In this document: piece after piece, positions 48,879 to 58,421 of the stretch
Position numbering within the stretch: position 1 is the first letter of the stretch
How the letters are laid out: every line of letters starts with the position of its first letter
Assembly (NCBI GenBank): GCA_013400975.1
Contig: WBMZ01010317.1
Span: forward strand, 124,001-188,000
DNA: 64,000 nucleotides
From: Atrichornis clamosus
Taxonomy: Eukaryota; Chordata; Aves; Passeriformes; Menuridae
Reading direction: 5' to 3'
Notes under the pieces: model-generated
What the model was told of the DNA's origin: nothing
Databases searched by the model: none
Seen by the model: the letters and a program-made list of their open reading frames with translations, nothing else
Program-made: the position numbers and the translations under genes

Positions 48879-49424
48879 TGGTGGGTTGAACTTGGCTGGA
48901 TGCCCACCAAATCTCTCCATCATTCCCCTTCCCAGCTGGACAGGATAGAGAAAATAAGAAAATGAGTCATAGGCTGACAAAAGGCAGTTTACTGAAGCAA
49001 AAACAAAAGTTTGCATGCACAAGAAAAGAGAAAAAAAAGGGTTTATTCTCTACTTTCCATCAGCAAGCAATGTTCAGCCACTTCTCAGGAAGCAGCATGT
49101 GTAGCAGTTGTTCCAGAAGATAAACTTTGTATGTAAAAAGTGAACCCCCATTCCTCCTCCCTCCCTTAGATTTTACATCCAAGCTGACACCATATGGTAT
49201 GGAATATCCCTTTGGCTGATTTGGGTCAGCTGGCCTGGCTGTGTCCCCTCCCAGGACCTTGCCCACTCCCAGCCCCTTGATGGGGGAAGGAATGTCAGAG
49301 GGACAGCGCTGCTCAGCAGTAGCCAAAACACTGGCGTGTTATCAACACCCTTCCAGCTACCAAAGCACAGCACTGTGAGGGCTGCTATGGGAAAAGGAAC
49401 TCCAGCTTGGCCAGACCTAATACA
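48879..49424 (-). repeat. 5' LTR of the nested ERV
   Basis: 546 bp, minus-strand sense starting TGTATTAGGTCTGG at 49424 and ending CAACCCACCA at 48879. A poly-A signal AATAAA is the complement of 49042-49047. It shares architecture and words with the 3' LTR (GGGACACAGC, GGGATATT, CATACCAT, GCTGAGCAG), but the overall sequence is clearly a different subfamily. Confidence 0.8.
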
Positions 49425-50543
49425 GACAATTTGTCCTTAGAGAAGTCGTGTTGGCTGTCAGTTCTTACCTCCTTTTCTCACATGCATTAGTATAGTATAA
49501 ATGAGGATCTGCTCCATGGTCTTGCTGGGCACAGAGGTGAGACTGGAAGGTCTGTAATTTCTGGGTGTTCATTTTACCCTTTTTAAAAATGGACCTCATA
49601 TCTCTTTATTAGTGAGTGGGGTCTTTGCCACACTATGCCACGACTACCCAGTCAAACTTGATGAATAGTGTCTAGCCACTTCATCTGCTGGTTTCCTCAG
49701 GATCTGTGGATGCATGTCATCAGGTACCATGGACTTTTGCATCTTGAGCTTCCTTAAGTGGTCTTGAATCAGATGTTCTACATTTCTTAATTCTCCCAGC
49801 CCCAGCCTTTACCTTCTGCAACTCAGGTGGTGTGACTGGCATGCTTGCTGGTGAAAGTCAAGGCAGAACTTTGCTGAGTACCTCAGCCTTCTTCATATTC
49901 CCGGTAATCCCATTTCCTTCTTGAGGAGGTCCACATTTTTCCCTACTCTTCCTTTTATCACCAGCACATGTATAGAAATTTTTCTTGTGTTCTTGATGCC
50001 CCTGTCAAGGTTTAATTCTATCAGGGCTGTAGCTTTCCTAACCTGTATTATCGATCCCTGTTTCCACTCTCGGTAGGTTTCTTTTATGTGTTTGAGTTTT
50101 TTCAGAAGCTTCTTCATATGCACAGGCCTCCAGAATTTTTGCCTGACTTCTTTTTCGTAAGGATGCATCACTCCTAAGTCCAGGGCAATGAGCTTGCAAC
50201 TCTCTCTCCCCACTGCTGCAAGGATCTTGAACTGCACCATTTCATGGTCACTGAAACCAGGCTGCCCTTGAGCTCCACCTTCCTCATCAGCTCCACCTTG
50301 TTTGTGAGCACAAGGTCCCATAGAGGACCTCTCCTTGTTGGCTCTTCTATCACTTGGAGAAGACAGTTGTCATCCGTGTACGCTAGGAACTTCCTGGATT
50401 GCCTGTGCCCTGCTGTGTTTTCTCTCCAACAGATGTCAGGTTTTTGAAGTCCCCATGAGGACTAGGGCTTGTGAAGGTGAGGCTACTCCTCTCTGTCTAT
50501 AGAAGGTCTCATCCACTTGGTCTTACTGATCAGACAGCCTGTG
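49425..50543 (-). mobile_element. CR1 ORF2 segment right of the ERV
   Basis: It continues the CR1 from the ERV insertion point. Plus-strand words complementary to CR1 ORF2 appear in order: GAAGTCGTGTTGGCTGTC, GATCTGCTCCATGGTC, ACAGAGGTGAGACTGG, then the linker and the end of the endonuclease domain. Confidence 0.88.
49893..50321 (-). pseudogene. CR1 ORF2 endonuclease C-terminus and linker remnant
   Basis: A 142-codon minus-strand open stretch. Near residues 24-31 it reads SDHEMVQF, matching the SDH motif that closes AP-endonuclease domains in CR1 ORF2 (the His is catalytic). The rest is the basic linker (KEVRQKFWRPVHMKKLLKKL and further Lys/Arg-rich sequence) preceding the RT. The endonuclease upstream and the RT downstream are both broken, so this is a relic even though this part remains open. 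Confidence 0.8.
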
Positions 50544-50897
50544 TGGAATCACAGAGATGTAGTGGGATGACTCCTGTGACTCGGGTGTTGGAATGGAAGG
50601 ATACAGGCTGTTTAGGAAGGACAGGCAGTGGAGGTGAGGAGAGGGCATCTCCCTTCATGTCCAGATGGAGTGCACGGAGCTCTGCCTGGGGATGGATGAG
50701 ACCAACTGAGAGTTTATGGGCCAGGATTAAAGGGAGGGCAGGGACAGGTGACATTATAGTAGGGGTCTGCCACAGGCTGCCTGATCAGTTGGTCTCTCAT
50801 CCATCCCCAGGCAGAGCTGTCCTTCCTAAACAGCCTGTATCCTTCCATTCCAACACCCGAGTCACAGGAGTCATCCCACTACATCTCTGTGATTCCA
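50544..50897. repeat. inverted duplication inside CR1 (81-bp perfect arms)
   Basis: Arms 50544-50624 and 50817-50897 are exact reverse complements over 81 bp. Inside them, 50678-50707 and 50787-50818 form a second arm pair broken only by a 2-nt insertion on the right. The stretch 50544-50786 reads as CR1 in plus orientation within a minus-strand CR1, and the right arm restarts the minus-strand copy with about 53 bp missing relative to the left arm (50625-50677). The stretch 50526-50543 is also complementary to 50769-50786 with one mismatch. Confidence 0.95.
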
Positions 50898-51182
50898 GTA
50901 AGATCCTGCAGGCATGTGCATGTTTCTAATTCCTCTTGTTTATTCCCTGTGCCATGTGCATTTGCACAGAGGCATTTAAATATGATTGCCTATGAAGCTG
51001 ACTTACTAACTGGAGTGGCTGGAATTCTTTTGAACGGTCTCAACTCTCCTGCTGACCTGTGATCCCTCTCTAGTCTGTGAGCATCCATTGCTGGTCCTGA
51101 CATCAGACTGGTAGGCGTAGAATGGATTGAGATTCCCCTCTTCTGGCAACTTTAGTTTAAAGCAACTCTGCTCCTCTCCACA
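50898..51182 (-). mobile_element. CR1 5' portion
   Basis: It continues the minus-strand CR1 past the inverted duplication with words such as TTGTTTATTCCCTGTGCC, ATGTGCATTTGCACAGAGGC and TTTAGTTTAAAGCAACTCTG. Similarity fades by about 51182. Confidence 0.75.
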
Positions 51183-52554
51183 CCACTACTTTGTTTCTCA
51201 GTCTTAAATTAATGACTTGTGTTTAGATGAAGACCATGAATAACATTCTATATAATTAGAACAAGATGAAAATGTAAAGAGGATTTAAGCCTTCAGCAAG
51301 ATCTCATTATTAAAATGAAAAGATAAAAAGCATAAGACATGAAATGTTGTGTAAAGGGGTTCAGAAAAAACACTATACTTGACATAAAACCTGATCCACT
51401 CCCCAATTTATTTTTATCCACTACATGAGACACAAAATTCTAGAAAGACTTGATTTTTTTGAGCATTTTAGTGTCAATTTCTTCATTAAAGGTATCAGAG
51501 CTCATTGGAAACATTTAATGAAGTCTGGAGATGCTCTAGTGCTACCTCTCCACCTCCAGCTAGGTATGTGGCCAAGCACTGCAGGCTGCATCTTCAGTGC
51601 ATTGCTTCTGCCATTTAGCTATTTCAGTATAGCCCAACCAGTGCTGCTCCAAAGGAAAAAAAAATGGTCGGCTGTAATTTAGAACTCATTGATGCTGGTA
51701 AAAGAACACCCCTTAAGGAAGCACTTTAAAAAGTTGAATCCTGTCAGATGACAAGAAGGGTCTCTGCATTCACAGCACAGAGGCCCTCTGCTTGTCATTT
51801 TTCTGAAACACTTTCCTCTGTTAAGTGCTTTCCGACTCTGGTTTGCATGTACACTTTGACCAACTGACTTCTGTACCTTGTCCTGCTGAAGCGAAGAAAT
51901 TTTTGTCATTCAGTAGAGGCCACAAAGTCCATCAGTACTCATGGACTGTGGAGACTGTCAGGAACACTCATGCTGACTTCTGGGGAGTTGCCTCTTTCCT
52001 GCACCTGCATTTGCAACATCACTGAGAGATTCAGGTTTCCCTTTGTGTGTAGAAAGCAGCACACAGCAATCCCTAGGCGAGTAAAACAGCACGTGCTACA
52101 GCTCCCTGTCGGCCACAGGAAGAGTGTTACATATACTTGGGTGCCATCTACTGGCTCTTTTCTTCTGTAATAGGTACTTAAAAGTCGTACTTCTCTTACA
52201 AGAACTTTCATGTTACTTCCTTCATGGTAGCTTTCACTGCCAGCTTTGTGTGTGTGTCTGTTACTTTATCCAGGACCGTAGGGTAAGTTGCATCCCAAGG
52301 AGGATGCATCACTGCTCCCATTACATCCAGGACCCAGACCCCCAGAGACCTTCACTCAGCCCCCAGACCTACAAAGACTTCATGCTGATATTCAGACAAA
52401 CACTATACATATCTCAGTATCCTGGTCCTTTGCTTGTGGTTCTTCCCACTCCTTATCATTTCTTCTGTCTTTGAAGGTGTCTTGGGACAGAGGCTCATGT
52501 GCCTCCACTGAAGCATTCAAACAATGTACACATAAGTAATTGTAAAAGAGTTAA
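51183..52554. other. spacer between CR1 elements, no gene seen
   Basis: About 1.4 kb without a recognised element. Several short frames (for example 51939-52211 minus and 52124-52474 plus) overlap in opposite directions and carry no motif. A short TG run lies at 52246-52258. Confidence 0.5.
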
Positions 52555-53017
52555 TAATCATAGAATCGCAGAAACATAGAATATCTCAGATCGGAAGATA
52601 CCCTTAAGCATCACAGAGTCCATCTCCCTGTTCCTCTCAGGACTAACCATATAACTAAGAGCATCATCCATAATCTCCTCGAACTCTGATAGACTTGGTG
52701 CTGTGACCACTTCCCATGACAGCCTGTTCCAGTGACTGATCACGTTTTTAGTGAAGAATCTTTTCCTAATCATCAGTCTCAACCTTCAGCTGACACAGCT
52801 TCATTCCCTCTCCTCATGTGCTACCATTGGTTCCCAGAGAGAGAAAAGCACCTCACCCTCCACTGCTCCTCTTCAATGGGGTCACCCCTTAGCCTTCTTT
52901 TCTCAAAGCTGAGCAAACCAAGTGACCTCAGTTGCTCCTCTTAAGTCTTGTCTTTCACCAGCTTGGTCACCCTCCTCTGGACATGCTCCAGAGTTTGAAG
53001 TTCTTATATTGAGGTGC

Positions 53018-53979
53018 TCAGAACTGGACACAAGACTCAAGGTGAGGCCACCCCAGTGCAGTGAAGAGTGGGACAGTCACATCCCTGCACCAGCCAGTGA
53101 TTCTATGCTTGATGTACTGCAGGGAATTGTTGGAACTTTTGTCTGCTGAGGGACACTGCCGACTCATGTTCAATTTGCTACCAACCCAAATCCCCAGATC
53201 CCTTTCTGTGGGGCTTCCCTGCTTCTTATCTCCTAGTTTGTACATATATCCAGGATTTTTCCACCTCAGATGCAGAATCCAGCACTTGCTCTTGTTAAAT
53301 TTCATATGGCTAATGATTGCCCAGCCTTCTAGTCTATCCAGAGCTCTCTCTAAGGCCTCTCTACCCTCAAGGCAGTTCACAGTTCCTCCTAGTTTAATAT
53401 GGTAGGCAAAATTATTGAGTGAATTTACATTTGATTCTGGTGTCCAGATCAATTATAAAAACATTGAATAACACTGGCCCTAAATGCCAATCTACTGTAA
53501 TCCCACTTAACACAACCCTTTGAGCATGACCCATCAGACAATTACTCACCCAAGGTATTATGGACTTGCCTGGCTGTGTGCTGGCCAATTTATCCGTAAG
53601 GATTCTGTGAGAGACACTATCAAAAGCTTGGCTAAAATTAAAAATGCCACACATTTCCTAGCTTGCCTTAATCAACTAGATGGGTGACTTTGTCATAAAA
53701 GGAAATTAACTTACCTAAGCAGGACTTTCCGCTTGTTTACCCATGCTGGCTGTGACCAATGACTTTGTTGCCTTTCAAGTATTTTTCAATAACTTCCAGA
53801 TTAACCTTGTCTATAAATGCAGCAGGCACTGAAGTGAGACTGACAGGCCTGTAATCACCAGAGCCTGCCTTCTTTCCATTCTTGAAAACTGGGGCAGCAT
53901 TTGCCAGCTTCCAGTCGACTGGGACATCTCCAGGCTCCCGAGACACTGAAAACAGTGGAGAGAGATCATGTGATGACAT
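53018..53979 (-). pseudogene. CR1 ORF2 reverse-transcriptase remnant, frameshifted
   Basis: Three overlapping minus-strand pieces together carry the RT. 53737-53979 has VPVDWKLANAAPVFKNGKK followed by YRPVSLTSVP (RT block 1). 53412-53654 has FSQAFDSVSHRILTDKL (the FSKAFDTVSH block). 53018-53452 has NFAYHIKLGG, where active enzymes have FADDTKLGG, then a thumb-like LDRLEGWAIISHMKFNKSKC. Both catalytic Asp residues are lost and the pieces are in different frames or separated by stops, so it cannot be active. Confidence 0.88.
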
Positions 53980-54259
53980 CAGCCAGCTCTCTCAGTGCCC
54001 TGGAATGGACCCCTTGGATCAATTTATGTGCATCCAGGTGAGGAAGCAAGTCTTGAACAAGTTCAGAGTTGACTGAGAGTTTATCTTTCCTCCAGACATG
54101 ATCTTCCAGCGTAGGAATCTTGGGGTACCAGGACTCACCACCGCTGTTGAAGACAGAGCTGAAAAAGGCTTTAAATGTTTTTGGTTTGTCTAAGCCTGTA
54201 TTTGTGACCAGCCTTGTCAACCACTGGAGCAGTGGTATGTCTGATTCTACTTTAGCCAT
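53966..54259 (-). pseudogene. CR1 ORF2 pre-RT linker remnant
   Basis: A 97-codon minus-strand open stretch with AFFSSVFNS and LLPHLDAHKLIQGVHSRALR, matching the CR1 region just before the RT (AFFASVF, then a D-x-H-KSxGPDGxHPRVLRELAD type block). The C-terminal part overlaps the start of the RT piece in another frame. Confidence 0.8.
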
Positions 54260-54902
54260 TCAAATACTTGTAAGGCCCTTTTTGTTGTCCTTCACAGTGC
54301 TGAGCAGCTTGAACTCCAGTTGAACTTTGACTACATGCATTTCCTCTGAACATCAGGGAACAGCATTGCTGTAGTCCTACTGTGTTGTCTGTCCTTGTTT
54401 GCAATGTCTGCACACTTTAATTTTCTGCCTAAGTTCTGGAAGAAAATCCCTGCTCATCCAACTTTATGTTCTGCCCTGCTAGCTTGACTTCCGACACTTT
54501 GGAATGCATGCTCCTGCACTCAGAAGAGATGACAGAAAAAGCAATTCATGGACCCAAGTGAATTCAAAAGCAGATGCCCAAAGGACCTTACTAAGTAGCT
54601 CCTTCTGCAGTCTGAAGTCTACCCTTCCCTTATCTTCTTCATATTTCCCCTTCATCCTTATGCAAAGGGTCTCAACCATGTCATCTCCAGCTGCAAGAGC
54701 CAGACATTTCCAGACCTTCTTTTACATAAAACACCACCTCTTCACCTCAGCTGTCCTTCCTATGCCTCCTGAAAGGGCTGTAACCCTCCAGATTGGCACC
54801 CCAGTCATAGAATTAATCTCACCAGGTTTCTCTTATCATTTTTCTTGTATATCTTTATGTACGTGAATAGAAATCTTTAAATGTGGTAGTGAGGTTGAGA
54901 GT

Positions 54903-55365
54903 AATAGTCATAGATTTGAAGGGATGATACAGGTAAATAAATTGTTTGTATCACTGTTAGGTTGACCAAGAATAGTATTTTATCTCTGCAATCCAAACGG
55001 TGGCTGGCAATGTTGAGCCTGATGCCCCCAGGACACACTTGGCCCTCCTGGCTGCCAGGGCACTGCTGACTCATATCCAGCTTGCCATCAGCCAGGACCC
55101 CAAGACCCCTTTCCATGGCACTGCTTTCCAGCCAGTCTCTCCGTACACCCAGGGTTGCCCTGTTCCACGTGCAGGATCTGGCACTTGCCCTTGCTAAATT
55201 TCATATGGTTGATGATTGCACATCTCTCTAATTTTTTGAGGATTTTCTGGCCTTGAAGGCTGGATAGAGCTCCTCTCAATTTAATGACATCTGCAAGTAT
55301 TCCTTCAAGTCCTGCATTGAAGTTGTTTATGAGGGTGTTGAAGAGCACAGTACTTCTAGTACCCA
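54903..55365 (-). mobile_element. CR1 LINE fragment, internally deleted
   Basis: It starts with a decayed CR1 3' end (GTCATAGATTTGAAGGGATG). After about 100 bp of non-matching sequence it passes into the CR1 RT C-terminal region (complement words TTTCATATGGTTGATGATTG, GACATCTGCAAGTATTCC, GGGTGTTGAAGAGCACAG). It is a third minus-strand CR1, adjacent to the second. Confidence 0.8.
55088..55348 (-). pseudogene. CR1 RT C-terminal remnant
   Basis: The minus-strand translation MLFNTLINNFNAGLEGILAD resembles the LFNIFINDLDEGIE...FADDTKL block of CR1 RT, with the catalytic pair reduced to AD-V. It then continues HMKFSKGKCQILHVEQGNPG (thumb region). The region upstream of the block is absent. Confidence 0.8.
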
Positions 55366-58258
55366 GAAGCTATGACATATCATAGACAGAAGAGATATGA
55401 CATATCATTCATCAACACTGCTTATGTTTTTAGATTTGAATATTTTTACAAACGTAATGATAGATTTTTAAGGTGTTTGAAGGCTCTTTCCTGTCATCTT
55501 TCCTTATTTTGATAGCCAAAGATTGATGAAAATAATAAAATAATAATTTTTCTCTACTTCTGCATAAATGAGAAGCATTAAGTCAATTGATATAATTTGA
55601 CAGACATGTGTGAGTGTATGTGGAAAACTGCAATTAATGAGTGAGTGGTGTATCACATAATAATAACAAGTATGTCTTAAAAAAAAATTATAAAATTCTT
55701 TCCCAGAATTTGGCCAAGGGGCCTCGGCCAGGACTGTGCAACATGACATGTTAACCACAGAAAATGGATACTGAAACCTCCAAGGCATTAAACTCTAGGA
55801 GGATAAAAAAAGAAAGCTCTTTCCATGGCTTGTACTCAGCCCTCACCTGCTCTTGGGGGTGATTAGAAGGCTGACCCAGGGACACTAATTACCAGGAACA
55901 CTGATTTAAAATGTTGATTGTGGCATTTTATCACAGTGGTGCTGGAGTTTGTGCTCAGGAACATGAGGCTATGTTTTTCATAAGGATCTTCTGCTGCCAA
56001 ATGATGACACAATGCTGTCATATTCAGACACAAGGACAAGGGTATTCTGAAAAAACTCTTGCAAAATTTTCTTTGTTTTTCATCCAGTGCCAAGGCTTAT
56101 GTGAAGAAAAGCTCACTTGCATCTCATAATGGTGGAGTTTTCTTTAATATTTTCTGTAGCTGTTGATCTGAATTTTGTCCATATAATAGTGACTTTAAGA
56201 CAGCCTTTAGTGTCTATTACATTTAATGATTTTTTTTTTTCAAAAGATCTACACTGCAAATAATTCTTTCAAGGGTTCTTAATTTTATAGCTTTGATTTT
56301 AAGGAGAGTGGGATTTTATGGTTGCAAGCATGTATTTCAGTTTCTGTGTCCAGGTTTTGAATGCACTAGTATATTTCCAGTCATGGAAGTAAGTCTGGAG
56401 TTCCTCCATTGAATGCAGGCACAACTAAGAAGTAAATGCAATTATTTGAGCAGTGTGCCCTTTTGTCAGCACAGCAGGTGCTGCGAGCAGTCAGACATAG
56501 CTGCACTCTGTGCTGCGGGATCTTAAAACAGAAAGCAGCTCTAATAACATTCATTCAGCCTTCTGTTTTAGATAGAATACAGACAGGAATGTGATTCTAA
56601 GTAGAATTATTTAATTCTAAGTAACATTATTATTAGGGGAAATATATGTTCTGATATCTTCACATGAAATTCTCAAACACTTCCAGCTACAAATTTTCAG
56701 ATGTGGTCCAAAGAATATTGATCTGTAGAAACTCTGCTAAATATCTCATTTTATAATTAAAAAAGAACTAAACCAACAAGCCAACAAGAGAATTTTAGTC
56801 AATATTTAGGATTTCAAAGTGGGTTTTGAGGTTTTAATAAGACATTCTGATTGCTGATAAAGCAAGATAGATGTAGTGACCAACACCAATTTGGATAAAT
56901 TCCTCTAAATCGTATATATCACCCTAATTTCTTATTATTCATATTAATTGATTAGATTTTCCTTTAAAATGGCTTCTTTGTGAGACTTCTGATTTTTTTC
57001 TCTCCACCCAATTCTTTTGTCTACCATGAGAGTCTAACGAAAATTATATCCTGCTGTATTTTAGCTTAAATTCAATTTTTTCAGAAAAACTTGAAATACA
57101 GTATTTCAGAAATGTCAGAGAAGGTACAAATGGCTTCACAAGCAGTAATTGCAGAAGAGTGTTGGAATTCCATGTAGTTTTTTTACTTAGTTCTTACATT
57201 TCCTTTTTGTGAGGGGCTCAGAGGTCTCTACACAAATGAAGTTCTGTCTAGAAGTAGCTTTAAGCTGTAACTCTTTTCTCTGTGAATACCAGTGTTGCAT
57301 CAGGACAATGTAGCTTGTGTTGCTGTTAATGGTAGTCCCTAATCAATGTTCAAGAGCTTAACTTGTTGACTTGGGAATTAATATTCGAAAGGAAGGCGAG
57401 TCAGCTTTTAGAAGTTTCCGGCATGAAGTTAATCAATCTGATTTGTCATCTGACTGTGCCTTTCCACCCTTGCCAGGGTCCCCCCAGAGCCACTGTCAGC
57501 TCCCTGCTCTTCTAGCCCTGCTGCAGGCTGGTGTCCCTATGGGAAATGTTGACCCCCATCCCACCTCAGCCCCTTCCTGGTGCAGCCTCCTGCTGCTCCC
57601 AGACATGATTGGCAAAATCACCCACTCAGCTGTGAAAAGACATGGGGTAATGAGGGTAGTAGGCACAGGCTTACCAGTTAATGCTCTTCAGACTCATCTG
57701 AGGCAGGTGAATGCAGCAGTTAGGGAAAGACTGATATTAAGTTGTATATTAAAATGAAAAAGACATTTTTGCTAGCACAGGTACAGTACCAAGACTTCAG
57801 ATTGTTTTCATATCTACTTTCAGAACTCCCTGGTTTTATCACGTCCTTTAACATGTCAGAATGTACATCTTGTGTGCCTCTAAACAAAATGGCATTTTAA
57901 AATCCTGTCCTGAAAAGAGAAACTTTTAGCAACAAAATCTGTCAGAAAATAATTTATTGCCCTAAGTTTTGCATTCAGTTTAGAAACAGATGAAAAATTT
58001 ACCTTGAAACACAGAAATATCAACATTAAGGGCATTTCATGGTTGTAGAAAGGGTTTACAGCTGCTCTGTAGAAGTGTAAAGAAGGAAATTACAGTGACT
58101 CTTTGTGCATAGGTTGTGGCACTGTAACTTAAAAGCTGTTTACGCAAAATTGATGTTTGCAGATTTACTGAGGCATTAATGTTTGCACAAAGCATAGTTA
58201 CATCATCTTTCTTTGGTGGCATTGTTCCTTCCCCTCTGTGGGTTTATCTGTTTGGCAG
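55366..58258. other. unique DNA, no gene seen
   Basis: No repeat family is recognised. The 128-codon frame 57371-57757 (plus) has no ATG-proximal context, splice sites or motif that I trust. A T run is at 56230-56240. Confidence 0.5.
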
Positions 58259-58421
58259 ATGGCTTTCAAATGGATTATCACTTTAGAAGTATGTGGAAGG
58301 ATATGTGGACCAATACTTTCCACTTCTCCTTTGTTACGGGTTTTCAGCTGGATAGAGATAATTGTGCATTGCCATCCTCAGCTTTTGCCTACCATGCATG
58401 CTTCAGTTTTCAGAATATATG
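58259..58421 (+). other. exon-like segment, possible 5' UTR or noncoding exon
   Basis: 163 nt lie between a good acceptor (TTTATCTGTTTGGCAG) and a near-consensus donor (ATG|GTAAGTG). Two frames are open throughout, so coding status cannot be judged. It could be an upstream untranslated exon joined to 60890-61059 on the same strand, 2.5 kb away. This rests on splice motifs only. Confidence 0.28.

Larger units (their letters stand above)
47359..49424 (-). mobile_element. non-autonomous ERV nested in CR1
   Basis: A 2,066-bp element with an LTR at each end (3' LTR 47359-47944, 5' LTR 48879-49424 in the minus-strand sense) and 934 bp between them. Flanking 5-mers AACAA and GACAA fit ERVL-type target-site duplication. 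The internal region has no gag, pol or env similarity. Its best frame is a 71-codon minus-strand stretch (48317-48532) with no recognised domain. A TGG-initial primer-binding-site candidate lies nine bases inside the 5' LTR. Such short LTR-flanked elements depend on proteins of autonomous relatives. The insertion is younger than the CR1 it splits. The two LTRs are unusually different from each other (see findings). Confidence 0.85.
45822..51182 (-). mobile_element. long CR1 LINE, interrupted and rearranged
   Basis: A single minus-strand CR1 is the simplest reading. The 3' UTR lies at 45822-46250, ORF2 RT sequence at 46660-47358, then an ERV insertion, then ORF2 from the linker and endonuclease region at 49425 through to about 51182. 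CR1 sequence matches up on the two sides of the ERV (CACCAAATTCATCATGAACAA on the left, CAATTTGTCCTTAGAGAAG on the right). About 409 bp of non-CR1 sequence replaces part of the 3' region at 46251-46659, and an inverted duplication sits at 50544-50897. Excluding these insertions, roughly 2.9 kb of CR1 remains, long for a bird copy, since most are 5'-truncated. The coding potential is destroyed. Confidence 0.85.
52555..54860 (-). mobile_element. CR1 LINE, long degraded copy
   Basis: The 3' end (complement of AATCATAGAATCGCAGAAAC) lies at 52555. It is followed by the 3' UTR, then RT remnants at about 53018-53979, the linker at 53966-54259 and an upstream part to about 54860. It is older-looking than the CR1 at 45.8 kb: frames are broken into several pieces and substitutions are frequent. 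About 2.3 kb is retained, without the full endonuclease. Confidence 0.88.

Noticed and set aside
50471..50929. 152-codon plus frame whose end repeats a minus-strand peptide
   Set aside because: The repeated peptide is the product of the inverted duplication in a CR1, not of a gene.
57371..57757. 128-codon plus frame
   Set aside because: No recognised motif, no convincing splice boundaries, and its Pro/Leu-rich middle is typical of a random GC-richer patch.
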